From Chloroflexota bacterium (GTDB taxonomy: Bacteria; Chloroflexota; Dehalococcoidia; Dehalococcoidales; Fen-1064): a DNA stretch of 15,249 nt. Below the pieces are notes generated by a model that was not told the DNA's origin, ran no database searches, and saw nothing but the letters and a program-made list of their open reading frames with translations. Position 1 is the first letter of the stretch. Each line of letters starts with the position of its first letter. Where the stretch lies: NCBI GenBank assembly GCA_026389745.1, contig JAPLHG010000028.1, positions 1-15,249 on the forward strand, given 5' to 3'. Both the position numbers and the translations under genes were made by a program. Positions 1 through 6,061 of the stretch are shown in pieces.

Positions 1-84
1 AATGGCAATTTGGAAGTTCTCTGGAAGCTGAGGGACCGCCATCCCGGTGATAGGATAGTGCCAATAATAAAGACACTACGGTAA
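1..84 (+). CDS. C-terminal tail of an unidentified protein (partial)
   Basis: The + strand is open from the first base of the window to a TAA at 82-84, giving 27 residues that end in IVPIIKTLR. The tail mixes charged and hydrophobic residues (WKLRDRHPGDR) and ends just before a terminator-like hairpin, as a real gene end would. I do not recognise the family. The stretch is short enough to be chance, so the call rests on composition and the downstream hairpin. The stop codon lies inside the first copy of a 23-bp direct repeat. Confidence 0.4.
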   Translation, partial: NGNLEVLWKLRDRHPGDRIVPIIKTLR

Positions 85-136
85 CAGTATTTATGAGGCA
101 ACCATTACCTCTTCGGTAACAGTTATTATGAGGCAA
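79..136. repeat. Imperfect direct repeat, two 23-bp units
   Basis: Units at 79-101 and 114-136 both begin CGGTAACAG and end TATGAGGCAA. They match at 21 of 23 positions, with the two differences adjacent (AT versus TA), and start 35 bp apart. The first unit includes the TAA stop of the upstream reading frame. The pair may be a local duplication of a gene end or a two-site binding region; the sequence does not decide between these. Confidence 0.7.
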
Positions 137-137
137 T

Positions 138-170
138 ACGGGCTGAGACGAATTCAACCCGTTTATTGTA
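138..170 (+). terminator. Terminator-like hairpin after the upstream gene tail
   Basis: Arms 138-146 (ACGGGCTGA) and 154-162 (TCAACCCGT) pair at 8 of 9 positions with one C-A mismatch. The loop is 7 nt, and the T-rich stretch TTATTGTAT follows. The T-run is interrupted, so this is a moderate rather than strong intrinsic terminator for + strand transcription. Confidence 0.4.
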
Positions 171-207
171 TCATGCCCCATCACTACCATTGCAAGTATT
201 ACTGATA

Positions 208-278
208 TCATTTCCGGTGAACCCATCTGTCATTGCGAGCGAGGCGTGGCAATGACAGATGGGTATGTTCCGGAATGG
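208..278. repeat. Long palindromic element (MITE/REP-like)
   Basis: Arms 221-236 and 249-264 are perfect 16-bp inverted repeats (ACCCATCTGTCATTGC) around a 12-nt loop (GAGCGAGGCGTG). Pairing continues imperfectly outward, with TTTCCGG near 211-217 facing TTCCGGAA at 268-275, giving a folded unit of about 70 bp. The core TCATTGCGAGCGA resembles short palindromic repeats dispersed in many bacterial genomes. Only one copy is present here. It lies downstream of the converging elp3 gene and the upstream gene tail. Confidence 0.65.
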
Positions 279-287
279 CAAGGGGAA

Positions 288-323
288 ATAAAAACAGGTC
301 TTTAGCGCCGAGAAGCCGGACCT
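288..323 (-). terminator. Possible intrinsic terminator of elp3
   Basis: On the - strand, AGGTC (323-319) overlaps the elp3 stop codon and can pair with GACCT (300-296), with weaker internal pairing. The T-rich stretch GTTTTTATTT follows at 295-286. The stem is only 5 bp unless internal pairs form, so confidence is limited. The large palindrome at 208-278 could also end transcription. Confidence 0.35.
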
Positions 324-1722
324 AAAGGCTCTTCGCCAGATAATCACCCGCCGGGTGGTAGCCGAATTCAGCGCGATAATATTCCTTAGCCCCCACTCCG
401 CTCAAAACCAGCATTTGAGGAGCCATGAACTCCTCGCGGGCAATTCTTTCTGCCTCTCTGAACAGCGCCTTCCCCAAACCCTTATGCTGGGCGGCGTCAG
501 GGCTCTGGCATTTCAACGGCATTTCCGGCCCGTAGACGTGCAGTTCTCTGACGATGGCGGTAGGGCTAGTATTTCCTTGTCCGGACACTGATATGGATTC
601 AGACTGTAGGCGGAGTCGCAAGAGCCCGAACAAGGTTTCCCGCTCATCCTCAAAAGACAGGAAAACCTCGGTGCCGCCAGAAGCAAGATAATCTGTTCTT
701 TTCAGTGCCGGCTCGCCGATTTCCCAGCCGTTCGCTGCCCGATGCCCGTACTCACGGCAGCGGACGCAGTGGCACTCTGTGCCCTTCTCCCGCATCACTT
801 TTTTGACGGGGCCGCGCAGGGAGTCCTTACAGCCGGCCACTATGAATTTCACCGGGATATCACGCAGAACGCGGGAGATTCTGACGTATTTCGGGACGGT
901 GGCTTTGATGTCGGCCACCAGATTGAGCATGGCCCTGTTGTCGTAGGGCTGGTAGCGCCCCTCGCGGTACCACTTTTCCAGTTCCGTGCCGGCGACCACC
1001 ATTGTCGGGTAGATTTTCAAGCCATCGGGCCGGAAGCGCGGGTCATCGAATAGCTGGCGGGACATCGCCAGATCGTGCTCCGGGGTTGAACCGGGGAGCC
1101 CCGGCATCCAGTGGTAGTGGACCTTGAAGCCGTACCTTTTGAGAAGCGCGGTGGCTCTGACCACATCTTCAACAAGGTGTCCCCGTTTTATGAGGCGGTA
1201 GATTTCATCATCCAGTGTTTGAACGCCTATTTCCACGCGGGTGGTGCCGAATTCCAGCATCCGCTTTACTTCTTCCTCGCCGCAGAAATCGGGCCTGGTC
1301 TCGATGCACAGCCCGACACAGCGGCAGGCCGCGCTTTCGTTGAGCTTTTTCGCTTCTTCCAGAGAGGCGGCGGCGACTCCATTCAGGGCATCGAAGCACT
1401 CCTTGACGAACCGGGACTGATAGTCTTTCGGCGTCGCGAGAAAAGTCCCGCCCATGATGATGAGTTCAATTTTATCTGTGGGGTGGCCCATATCCGCCAG
1501 CCCGCTCAACCTGACCTTAACCTGTTGGGCAGCGTCGAATTGGCACTCCTTGCCCCTCAGCACCGCCGGCGACTCCGGAGTATAACTCTGGGGAGTTGCT
1601 GGATAAGTCGGGCAGTAGACGCACCTGCCGGGACAGGGCATTGGCGAGGTCATGACGGCAACGGGTGTTACGCCGGAAATGGTGCGCGTGGATTTTCTCA
1701 TCGCGATCTTGTGTTTCTCCAT
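322..1722 (-). CDS. elp3: Elp3-family tRNA uridine(34) radical SAM / acetyltransferase
   Basis: The family installs a carboxymethyl group on C5 of wobble uridine (cm5U34) in tRNA, using SAM and acetyl-CoA. The radical SAM domain fills the first ~300 residues. Its cluster cysteines are C30, C34 and C37 in MPCPGRCVYCPT, counted from ATG 1722, preceded by the family opening RTISGVTPVAVMTSP. Further motifs are IMGGTFLA, ETRPDFC, VEIGVQT and HYHWMPGLPGS. A second cysteine cluster (ECHCVRC) leads into a C-terminal GNAT domain with the acetyl-CoA loop HKGLGKAL and the tyrosine-rich YYRAEFGY near the end. The 466 residues are a full-length bacterial or archaeal-type Elp3. I chose ATG 1722; an in-frame TTG at 1761 would add 13 residues but lies against the promoter. 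The gene diverges from a Trm9-like methyltransferase, which supports a shared tRNA-modification role. Confidence 0.93.
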   Translation of the reverse strand: MEKHKIAMRKSTRTISGVTPVAVMTSPMPCPGRCVYCPTYPATPQSYTPESPAVLRGKECQFDAAQQVKVRLSGLADMGHPTDKIELIIMGGTFLATPKDYQSRFVKECFDALNGVAAASLEEAKKLNESAACRCVGLCIETRPDFCGEEEVKRMLEFGTTRVEIGVQTLDDEIYRLIKRGHLVEDVVRATALLKRYGFKVHYHWMPGLPGSTPEHDLAMSRQLFDDPRFRPDGLKIYPTMVVAGTELEKWYREGRYQPYDNRAMLNLVADIKATVPKYVRISRVLRDIPVKFIVAGCKDSLRGPVKKVMREKGTECHCVRCREYGHRAANGWEIGEPALKRTDYLASGGTEVFLSFEDERETLFGLLRLRLQSESISVSGQGNTSPTAIVRELHVYGPEMPLKCQSPDAAQHKGLGKALFREAERIAREEFMAPQMLVLSGVGAKEYYRAEFGYHPAGDYLAKSL

Positions 1723-1812
1723 AGCTACCAATAGTGTAGCAAAATCAGACGATGCCCACAAACCATTCTGTGTTATACTAGCGGATACTAAAGTTAGTAT
1801 GGTGCGGGTTTA
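1723..1812. promoter_or_regulatory. Divergent promoter region between elp3 and the methyltransferase
   Basis: The 90 bp between the two start codons must carry both promoters. TATACT at 1774-1779 (+) and TATAAC at 1777-1772 (-) are overlapping, oppositely directed -10 candidates. No good -35 box was seen on either strand. Confidence 0.35.
1785..1800. promoter_or_regulatory. Perfect inverted repeat, possible operator
   Basis: ATACTAA (1785-1791) and TTAGTAT (1794-1800) are a perfect 7+7 dyad with a 2-bp spacer. A partial third copy, ATACTAG, starts at 1775. The dyad sits at the expected + strand transcription start and just upstream of the - strand -10. It could be a repressor site for both genes or a short 5' leader hairpin. 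Confidence 0.4.
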
Positions 1813-2466
1813 ATGGAAGCCAATCTCAGAGATGTCTTCAATCGGATAGCCCCAAGCTGGTATAATTACCGGCACTGGACAATCTTCCGCCGTGAACTGG
1901 AGACGCTGTCGAAAGACTGGGGAGGGGGAAAACTCCTCAACCTCGGTTGTGGGCACGGCGCCGATTTTTTGCCGTTTACTCAGAATTTCGAACTATATGG
2001 TGTAGATTTTTCCGGTGAGATGCTTAAACTCGCCCGCAAATATGCCGAGAAATTCAATTTCGATGTTGACCTCGCCGTAGCCGATGTTTGTTATCTACCT
2101 TATAATAATGAAACCTTTGACTGGGCAATCTCAGTAGCTACTTATCATCATCTCAAAGGGGAGAGCCAGCTGGCGGCGCTACGCGAACTAAGCCGGATAT
2201 TGAAGCCCGAAGGCTCGGCATTCATCACTGTATGGAACCGCTGGCAACCGCGTTTTTGGTTTAGCGGTCAGGAAATTTTTGTACCCTGGCGGATTAAAGG
2301 CGAGACTCTGTCCCGCTACTATTACTTATTCTCGTACACTGAGTTTTTGAGGCTGGTGCAAAAATCTGGCTTGCAGGTGGTGAAAATCTTCCCGGAGAGT
2401 ACTCACTGGTTCCCCGTCAAATTTTTTTCGCAGAACATCTGCCTGCTGGTGAGGAAGGGCAGCTGA
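1813..2466 (+). CDS. Trm9/ABH8-like class I SAM methyltransferase, probable tRNA wobble-uridine methyltransferase
   Basis: The 217 residues form a class I SAM methyltransferase: motif I LLNLGCGHGADFL (41-53), an acidic ribose-binding D65 in YGVDFSG, and AD at 90-91. The rest looks like the Trm9/ABH8 branch: an N-terminal VFNRIAPSWYNYR, then VATYHHL (108-114), ITVWNRW (138-144), IFVPWR (155-160) and SRYYYLF (167-173). The VPW...RYYhLF combination is typical of enzymes that methyl-esterify cm5U34 to mcm5U34 in tRNA. The divergent neighbour is elp3, which makes cm5U34, so the substrate inference is strong in context but remains an inference. ATG 1813 has only a weak ribosome binding site. A generic Methyltransf_11 enzyme acting on another substrate is the main alternative. 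Confidence 0.82.
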   Translation: MEANLRDVFNRIAPSWYNYRHWTIFRRELETLSKDWGGGKLLNLGCGHGADFLPFTQNFELYGVDFSGEMLKLARKYAEKFNFDVDLAVADVCYLPYNNETFDWAISVATYHHLKGESQLAALRELSRILKPEGSAFITVWNRWQPRFWFSGQEIFVPWRIKGETLSRYYYLFSYTEFLRLVQKSGLQVVKIFPESTHWFPVKFFSQNICLLVRKGS

Positions 2467-2503
2467 GGACAAAATAACCCGGTTTCTCGGTGGGACGGGG
2501 AAC

Positions 2504-2610
2504 TTACAAGTTGGCGAAATAGTGATATACTTGATATATGTTTGACAAAAGTGGCGATAAGCATTAAGTATGCCACATAATCAGCCAGCGAAACTCTTCT
2601 GTCAGGAGGT
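2504..2610 (+). promoter_or_regulatory. Candidate promoters and ribosome binding site for the zinc-ribbon gene
   Basis: Two weak possibilities are visible in this 155-bp gap. One is TTACAA (2504-2509) with TATACT (2526-2531) at 16 bp. The other is a perfect -35 TTGACA (2542-2547) with only a poor -10 near 2565-2571. A strong AGGAGGT at 2604-2610 precedes ATG 2622 by 11 nt. Confidence 0.35.
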
Positions 2611-2621
2611 ATTGCCAAATC

Positions 2622-2849
2622 ATGTTAACCAAGATAAAGTGTCCCATCTGCGGCGTTGAGGGCACGTTTTCCCTGTCCGACCCTATCTACGAAGGGCCAT
2701 ACCGCTGCTGGAAATGTCGTGCACTCTTAAAAATCAGGATGGAACATAATGTCCTGAAATCCTGTGAGCCAATTGACCCTGCGGAGATGGCGAAATTGGA
2801 TGAGATACAGGCGATGAAGAACAAGTTCAGACACGGTGGCGGTGGATAA
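2622..2849 (+). CDS. Small zinc-ribbon protein
   Basis: The 75 residues contain two CxxC knuckles, C7-P-I-C10 and C29-W-K-C32, separated by 18 residues, plus a single C48. This is a classic zinc-ribbon spacing. The second half is charged and probably helical (IDPAEMAKLDEIQAMKNKF), ending in HGGGG. No catalytic motif is visible, so the protein probably acts by binding a protein or nucleic acid. It follows the Trm9-like methyltransferase on the same strand, 155 bp later with its own ribosome binding site. Eukaryotic Trm9 needs the zinc-knuckle partner Trm112, so a partner role is conceivable. However, the Trm112 tail motif (GIPxML type) is not evident and I do not assign it. The next gene starts 49 bp downstream. 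Confidence 0.75.
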   Translation: MLTKIKCPICGVEGTFSLSDPIYEGPYRCWKCRALLKIRMEHNVLKSCEPIDPAEMAKLDEIQAMKNKFRHGGGG

Positions 2850-2898
2850 GTCGTATTAACGGTCGCCGTTGTCATAGGGACCTGGTAAGGAGGCTACT

Positions 2899-3090
2899 AT
2901 GCCGGTAGTGGTTGTTGACATGTTCGAAGGGCGTACCGTTGACCAGAAGAAACAGTTAGTAGAGGGTATCACTGCCGCCTTCGTCAAGATTGGTGTCCCC
3001 GCCGAAGCCGTTCACATTATTCTCAATGATGTCCCTAAGCATAATTGGGGGACTGGGGGGAAACTTTCCTCAGAGAGCAAAACATCCTAG
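2899..3090 (+). CDS. 4-oxalocrotonate tautomerase-like protein
   Basis: The 63-residue protein matches the small tautomerase family in length and pattern. Pro follows Met, giving the catalytic N-terminal proline after Met removal; then come EGR(T), DQKKQLVEGIT and a C-terminal GTGGKLSSE. Counting the proline as 1, the active-site Arg11 is kept. The residue matching Arg39 of classical 4-OT appears to be His38, and the one matching Phe50 is Trp49. These changes argue against simple 4-oxalocrotonate use and for a divergent substrate. A strong AAGGAGG (2887-2893) supports the start. No catabolic genes are nearby. It sits in a same-strand row with the zinc-ribbon gene and the membrane-anchored gene at 3138. 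Confidence 0.85.
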   Translation: MPVVVVDMFEGRTVDQKKQLVEGITAAFVKIGVPAEAVHIILNDVPKHNWGTGGKLSSESKTS

Positions 3091-3137
3091 TTTTTTGGTT
3101 ATTGGTATTGATGTGAAGGGAGATGCAGGAGTGATGT

Positions 3138-3608
3138 ATGACGGGCAGTACCGGGTTAATCATCATAACGTTAGCCATAATTCTCATACCCTTCTCTTTG
3201 TTGAGGAGACGGGGTGGCCCTGCTAAATATCCCGAGATAGTTCAGTCCCTGCTTTATGATATCAATTGGAACCAGGCACTGGCGGAAACATGCCAACTAC
3301 GTGATAAACCGCACCGATTTGAGAACTCAAACTGGCTGATGAACAAGAACAGGCTTGGTTTCCTTGGAGAATCGTTGAAACAGGCGCTCCAAGAGACCTT
3401 TGCCCTGGTAGAAGAGTTTAACAGGCAGATGAAAGAAGCTAAGAAAGCCAAGTCCGATAGCTATAAGACCATTGACCTCGCCAGATTTAAGGAACTACTG
3501 GCCAGGTGCCGGCAAGAGCTTGAGGACTGGATGGTTGCGAAGACCGGGCAGAAAGAATTGCCACCTAAATATCCCACCCTGATGGGCTCCCTTTTTGGTG
3601 AGCGGTAG
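3138..3608 (+). CDS. Membrane-anchored protein of unknown function
   Basis: I do not recognise this family. The 156 residues begin with one hydrophobic segment (about 6-22, LIIITLAIILIPFSLL) followed at once by RRR, which suggests an N-terminal anchor with the rest in the cytoplasm. The remainder is soluble and largely helical, with a possible coiled coil around 75-135 (ETFALVEEFNRQMKEAKKAK and RFKELLARCRQELEDW). There are two cysteines and no recognisable catalytic motif. AGGAG at 3127-3131 is spaced 6 nt from ATG 3138. The gene begins 47 bp after the tautomerase stop and probably shares its transcript. It ends 24 bp from the converging acetyltransferase with no clear terminator between them. 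Confidence 0.75.
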   Translation: MTGSTGLIIITLAIILIPFSLLRRRGGPAKYPEIVQSLLYDINWNQALAETCQLRDKPHRFENSNWLMNKNRLGFLGESLKQALQETFALVEEFNRQMKEAKKAKSDSYKTIDLARFKELLARCRQELEDWMVAKTGQKELPPKYPTLMGSLFGER

Positions 3609-3632
3609 AGCTTATAAAGCCCTTTCTGCCAT

Positions 3633-4289
3633 CTAACCTGTGACTTTGTTAGTGATTGCTCCCCACTTCTGGTAATAGTCTTTCTTTGTTTGTCGGAACT
3701 TTTCCTTGAATGAAGGGGAGCCGATATATTCTGTGGACATTATGACCGCATCCTCTTTGTTGTCCAGATAGTAACTCTTGCGCGTGCCGAGCTGATCAAA
3801 GTTGAACTTATAATAGAGATTCTGGGCAATCTGGTTTGAAGCACGAACCTCCAGGGTAACGATACGCGCCTGGTGTTTCATCGCCATTTCAATAAGGCAT
3901 ATCAGCATGGCTTCGCCAATACCCTGATGACGTTGCTCCTTGCGTGAAGCGATGCTGGTGATATGGGCTTCGTCAACCATAATCCACATACCGGCATAAC
4001 CGAGGATTTGTGGCTCTTCCTTTGATGACATATCTTGGGGAGTCTGCCTTCGTGAGAAAAGGCTTTGCAGTCGGTCAAAAAGCCTTACGGGCCTTTCCTT
4101 TTCAGTGGGCTTGGGGTTGGGCCGTAGGTTTACCTTCTGAGTCTCATAAGCGACAATGTAATAAGCCAGCTTGTTTCCCAACTCGCGGACAAAGTTAGTT
4201 GGTGGCCATTCTATCGGGAAGGCTTCATGGTCAATCTCTATTACCTGAGAGATATCCTGTCGCCGCATTAAACGTATGGCAAGGGGCAT
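3633..4289 (-). CDS. RimI-like GNAT N-acetyltransferase
   Basis: RimI enzymes acetylate protein N-termini, classically ribosomal protein S18. The family pattern is clear: IRLMRRQDISQVIEIDHEAFP at the start, EAHITSIAS (107-115), the acetyl-CoA loop RHQGIGEAML (120-129), TLEVRASNQIAQNLYYKFNF (145-164) and GTRKSYYLDNKEDAVIM (168-184). At 218 residues it is about 70 longer than E. coli RimI. A hydrophilic insertion of roughly 45 residues (about 50-94) sits between strands before motif A, and the C-terminus carries a basic extension (about 188-218). AGAGGA upstream of ATG 4289 supports the start. It is transcribed alone, converging on the 3138 gene. The target may differ from S18, so no gene symbol is given. 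Confidence 0.85.
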   Translation of the reverse strand: MPLAIRLMRRQDISQVIEIDHEAFPIEWPPTNFVRELGNKLAYYIVAYETQKVNLRPNPKPTEKERPVRLFDRLQSLFSRRQTPQDMSSKEEPQILGYAGMWIMVDEAHITSIASRKEQRHQGIGEAMLICLIEMAMKHQARIVTLEVRASNQIAQNLYYKFNFDQLGTRKSYYLDNKEDAVIMSTEYIGSPSFKEKFRQTKKDYYQKWGAITNKVTG

Positions 4290-4411
4290 ATTTATCCTCT
4301 AATCAAAGTATTCTAACACACTGGGCAGATTGATGGTATAAAAATCTTCATCGGGGAGGGAGTTGCAACAAGTTGCATATCTATTAGTAACAATAGAAGC
4401 GGCCGCTTTTC

Positions 4412-4455
4412 AGGGTATTATCCTTCCAAGTTAGGCTCGGGAGGGATAATACCCT
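4412..4455. repeat. 16-bp inverted repeat (hairpin)
   Basis: Arms 4412-4427 (AGGGTATTATCCTTCC) and 4440-4455 pair at 15 of 16 positions; the exception is a T opposite G, which can pair as G-U in RNA. The loop is 12 nt. It lies about 125 bp upstream of the sigma-factor start. The T-run begins 18 nt beyond the stem, too far for a canonical terminator. Confidence 0.6.
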
Positions 4456-4528
4456 CGCTCCACGACCCTATCTTTTTTTAACATCCCTCGTTATACTATA
4501 TGCACGGGGTAAAAACCCGAAGGGAAGT

Positions 4529-4557
4529 TTGACAAATTAATAGACCGAATTTAGGTC
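4529..4557 (+). promoter_or_regulatory. -35-like box and dyad before the sigma-factor gene
   Basis: TTGACA at 4529-4534 matches the -35 consensus but lacks a good -10 at 16-18 bp. GACCGAATTTAGGTC (4543-4557) covers that place; it is a near-palindrome with 6 of 7 pairs and could be an operator or part of a non-housekeeping promoter. GGAAGTT just upstream (4523-4529) resembles ECF -35 elements, but I found no convincing partner at ECF spacing. Confidence 0.25.
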
Positions 4558-4579
4558 AGTCTCAGAGGGGATTTATCTA

Positions 4580-5131
4580 GTGCAAGAAGAACAGAACCTT
4601 GTCCATCGGGCACGGCGAGGGGACCATGAGGCTTTTGCCCAACTATACGAAAACCACTTTGATAAGATTTATCGTTATGTGGTCTTGAAGATAGGGAACA
4701 GGGCTGAGGCAGAGGATATGACCCAGCAGGTCTTTGTTAGGGCTTACGAATCAATCGGCTCTTACCGATGGCAGGGTATCCCCTTTTCTGCCTGGTTGTT
4801 CCGTATTGCCCATAACCAGATGGTGGATTTTGTCAGGAAGGCAAGCAAAAAGCGGACCGTGCCTTTTGATGAGTCACTACCGGTACTGAGCGATAGCGAC
4901 CCTGAGCATGAGGTTGAATTGAAGATGGATGTGGAGAAGGTGGTTTCGGCGACCAGGCAATTGACCAAGGCACAGCGTGAGGTCATCAGTTTAAGGTTCG
5001 CCGGCGGTCTGTCAATTACCGAGGCGGCAAAGACAATGGGAAAGAGCGAAGGTGCGATCAAGGCTTTACAGCATAGTGCCATATTAACCCTGCGCAAAAC
5101 CTTGCTGGTAGGAGAACAAGGTGGGAGGTAA
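4580..5131 (+). CDS. ECF-type (group 4) RNA polymerase sigma factor
   Basis: The 183-residue protein redirects RNA polymerase to a specific promoter set. Region 2 spans about 16-90: FAQLYENHFDKIYRYV, then AEAEDMTQQVFVRAY and FSAWLFRIAHNQMVDFVRK. Region 4 spans about 122-175: LTKAQREVISLRFAGGLSITEAAKTM with its helix-turn-helix and SEGAIKALQHSAI. There is no region 1.1 or 3, as expected for ECF factors. The start is GTG 4580, with AGAGGGG 9 nt upstream and no nearby ATG. The gene ends by overlapping the next gene by 11 bp, the usual layout for a sigma factor and its anti-sigma. Many such sigma factors drive their own operon, which would make the 4523-4557 region the place to look. Confidence 0.93.
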   Translation: MQEEQNLVHRARRGDHEAFAQLYENHFDKIYRYVVLKIGNRAEAEDMTQQVFVRAYESIGSYRWQGIPFSAWLFRIAHNQMVDFVRKASKKRTVPFDESLPVLSDSDPEHEVELKMDVEKVVSATRQLTKAQREVISLRFAGGLSITEAAKTMGKSEGAIKALQHSAILTLRKTLLVGEQGGR

Positions 5132-5990
5132 TAAACAGTTTAATGCCATCCTTGATGAGTGTCTGGAACGTCTGCTTACCGGGCATGAGACGGTAGAGCA
5201 GTGTCTTCAGCGTTATCCGGAATATGTTGCTGAACTTGAACCCCTGCTCCGCACAGCGGTGATGATGAACAAAGCAGTTGATGTCAAACCCTCTGCCGAT
5301 TTCCGGGCAAGAGCCAGGTTTCAATTTCAATCAGTGATGGCAGAATCGAAGTCCCCAGGACGTGCCGCTGTCTTTGTTCCAAGATGGGCAGTGGCTGTTT
5401 GCGCAGTACTGCTAGTTTTTGTGCTGGGTGGCGGTACGGTAGTGGCGGCTGACGGCAGTATGCCCGGTAGTCCGCTTTACCCTGTGAAGCTGGTAGCTGA
5501 GAACGTGCGGGTAAGCCTGGCTGGCTCTGAAGAAAAGAAGGCAGAGTTGTACGCTGCGTTTGCTGATAGAAGAATAACAGAACTTGACTATCTGGTGACT
5601 AATGGCAAATCGGCAAATATGGAAGCAGTGGCACAGCGACTTAGTAGGCATTATACAATGATGGGTGAATTGCCTCTGGCGCAGGGAACCGAGGTTGTAG
5701 CAACGTCCTCGCCGCCAACGCCGATGCTAGGCACATCCGGAATTTCTGGTGGTGATACAACAGAGCAGGGAGTTGTGGCGGCTGGTAATAAATCGGTGAG
5801 TGATTCTTCTGTAAATGGCAGAGGTGAGTTAAAGAAGCTTCTAGGGTATTATGCTGTAACCCAGCCGCAGAGACTTCAGCAGTTACTGGATTCCAACAAG
5901 GTTCCTGAAGCTGCTAAGCCGGCTCTTCGCCGGGCGCTTTGGGCATCAGAACACGGTTATCAGCAGGTCTTGGATAATCTAGATAAATAG
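5121..5990 (+). CDS. Putative membrane anti-sigma factor with DUF5667-like domain
   Basis: The 289-residue protein has an N-terminal cytoplasmic helical segment (5-46: ILDECLERLL, RYPEYVAELEPLLRTA) of the kind found next to ECF sigma factors in Chloroflexota. One transmembrane segment follows (about 88-110), then an outer part beginning DGSMPGSPLYPVKLVAENVR (111-130). That is the hallmark opening of the DUF5667 domain, which continues with EKKAELYAAFADRRITELDYLV. A low-complexity Ser/Thr/Gly linker (about 195-230) leads to a helical C-terminus. Start GTG 5121 lies inside the sigma gene, with TAGGAGA at 5109-5115, suggesting translational coupling. The likely role is to hold the sigma factor at the membrane until an envelope signal arrives. 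There is no visible ZAS/RsiW zinc motif (HxxxCxxC), so it is not a standard ZAS anti-sigma. Confidence 0.78.
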   Translation: MGGNKQFNAILDECLERLLTGHETVEQCLQRYPEYVAELEPLLRTAVMMNKAVDVKPSADFRARARFQFQSVMAESKSPGRAAVFVPRWAVAVCAVLLVFVLGGGTVVAADGSMPGSPLYPVKLVAENVRVSLAGSEEKKAELYAAFADRRITELDYLVTNGKSANMEAVAQRLSRHYTMMGELPLAQGTEVVATSSPPTPMLGTSGISGGDTTEQGVVAAGNKSVSDSSVNGRGELKKLLGYYAVTQPQRLQQLLDSNKVPEAAKPALRRALWASEHGYQQVLDNLDK

Positions 5991-6061
5991 CAAAATCATC
6001 CGCTAACCACTCGGCAGATTTTACGTTATAACTATTAGCGAATGGTTGTGGAGGGAGATAT

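Larger units (their letters stand above)
4290..4579. other. 290-bp divergent intergenic region with several dyads
   Basis: No gene was found. The region must hold the acetyltransferase promoter (-) and the sigma operon promoter (+). It contains GTTGCA repeated 4 bp apart near 4363-4378, a perfect 12-bp palindrome AAGCGGCCGCTT near 4398-4409, the long hairpin at 4412-4455, a run of seven T at 4473-4479, and a -35-like TTGACA with an adjacent dyad near the sigma gene. Confidence 0.6.

Noticed and set aside
79..136. Possible CRISPR array
   Set aside because: There are only two imperfect units with a 12-bp spacer, and no cas genes.
1111..1734. 207-codon open frame on the + strand opposite elp3
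   Set aside because: It is fully antisense to a well-supported Elp3 and its translation shows no family pattern.
1720..1761. TTG 1761 as the elp3 start
   Set aside because: It lies only about 11 bp from the - strand -10 candidate and adds a non-conserved hydrophobic stretch; ATG 1722 fits the family better.
4412..4479. Hairpin plus T-run as an intrinsic terminator
   Set aside because: The T-run starts 18 nt after the stem, and no + strand gene ends upstream to need a terminator.
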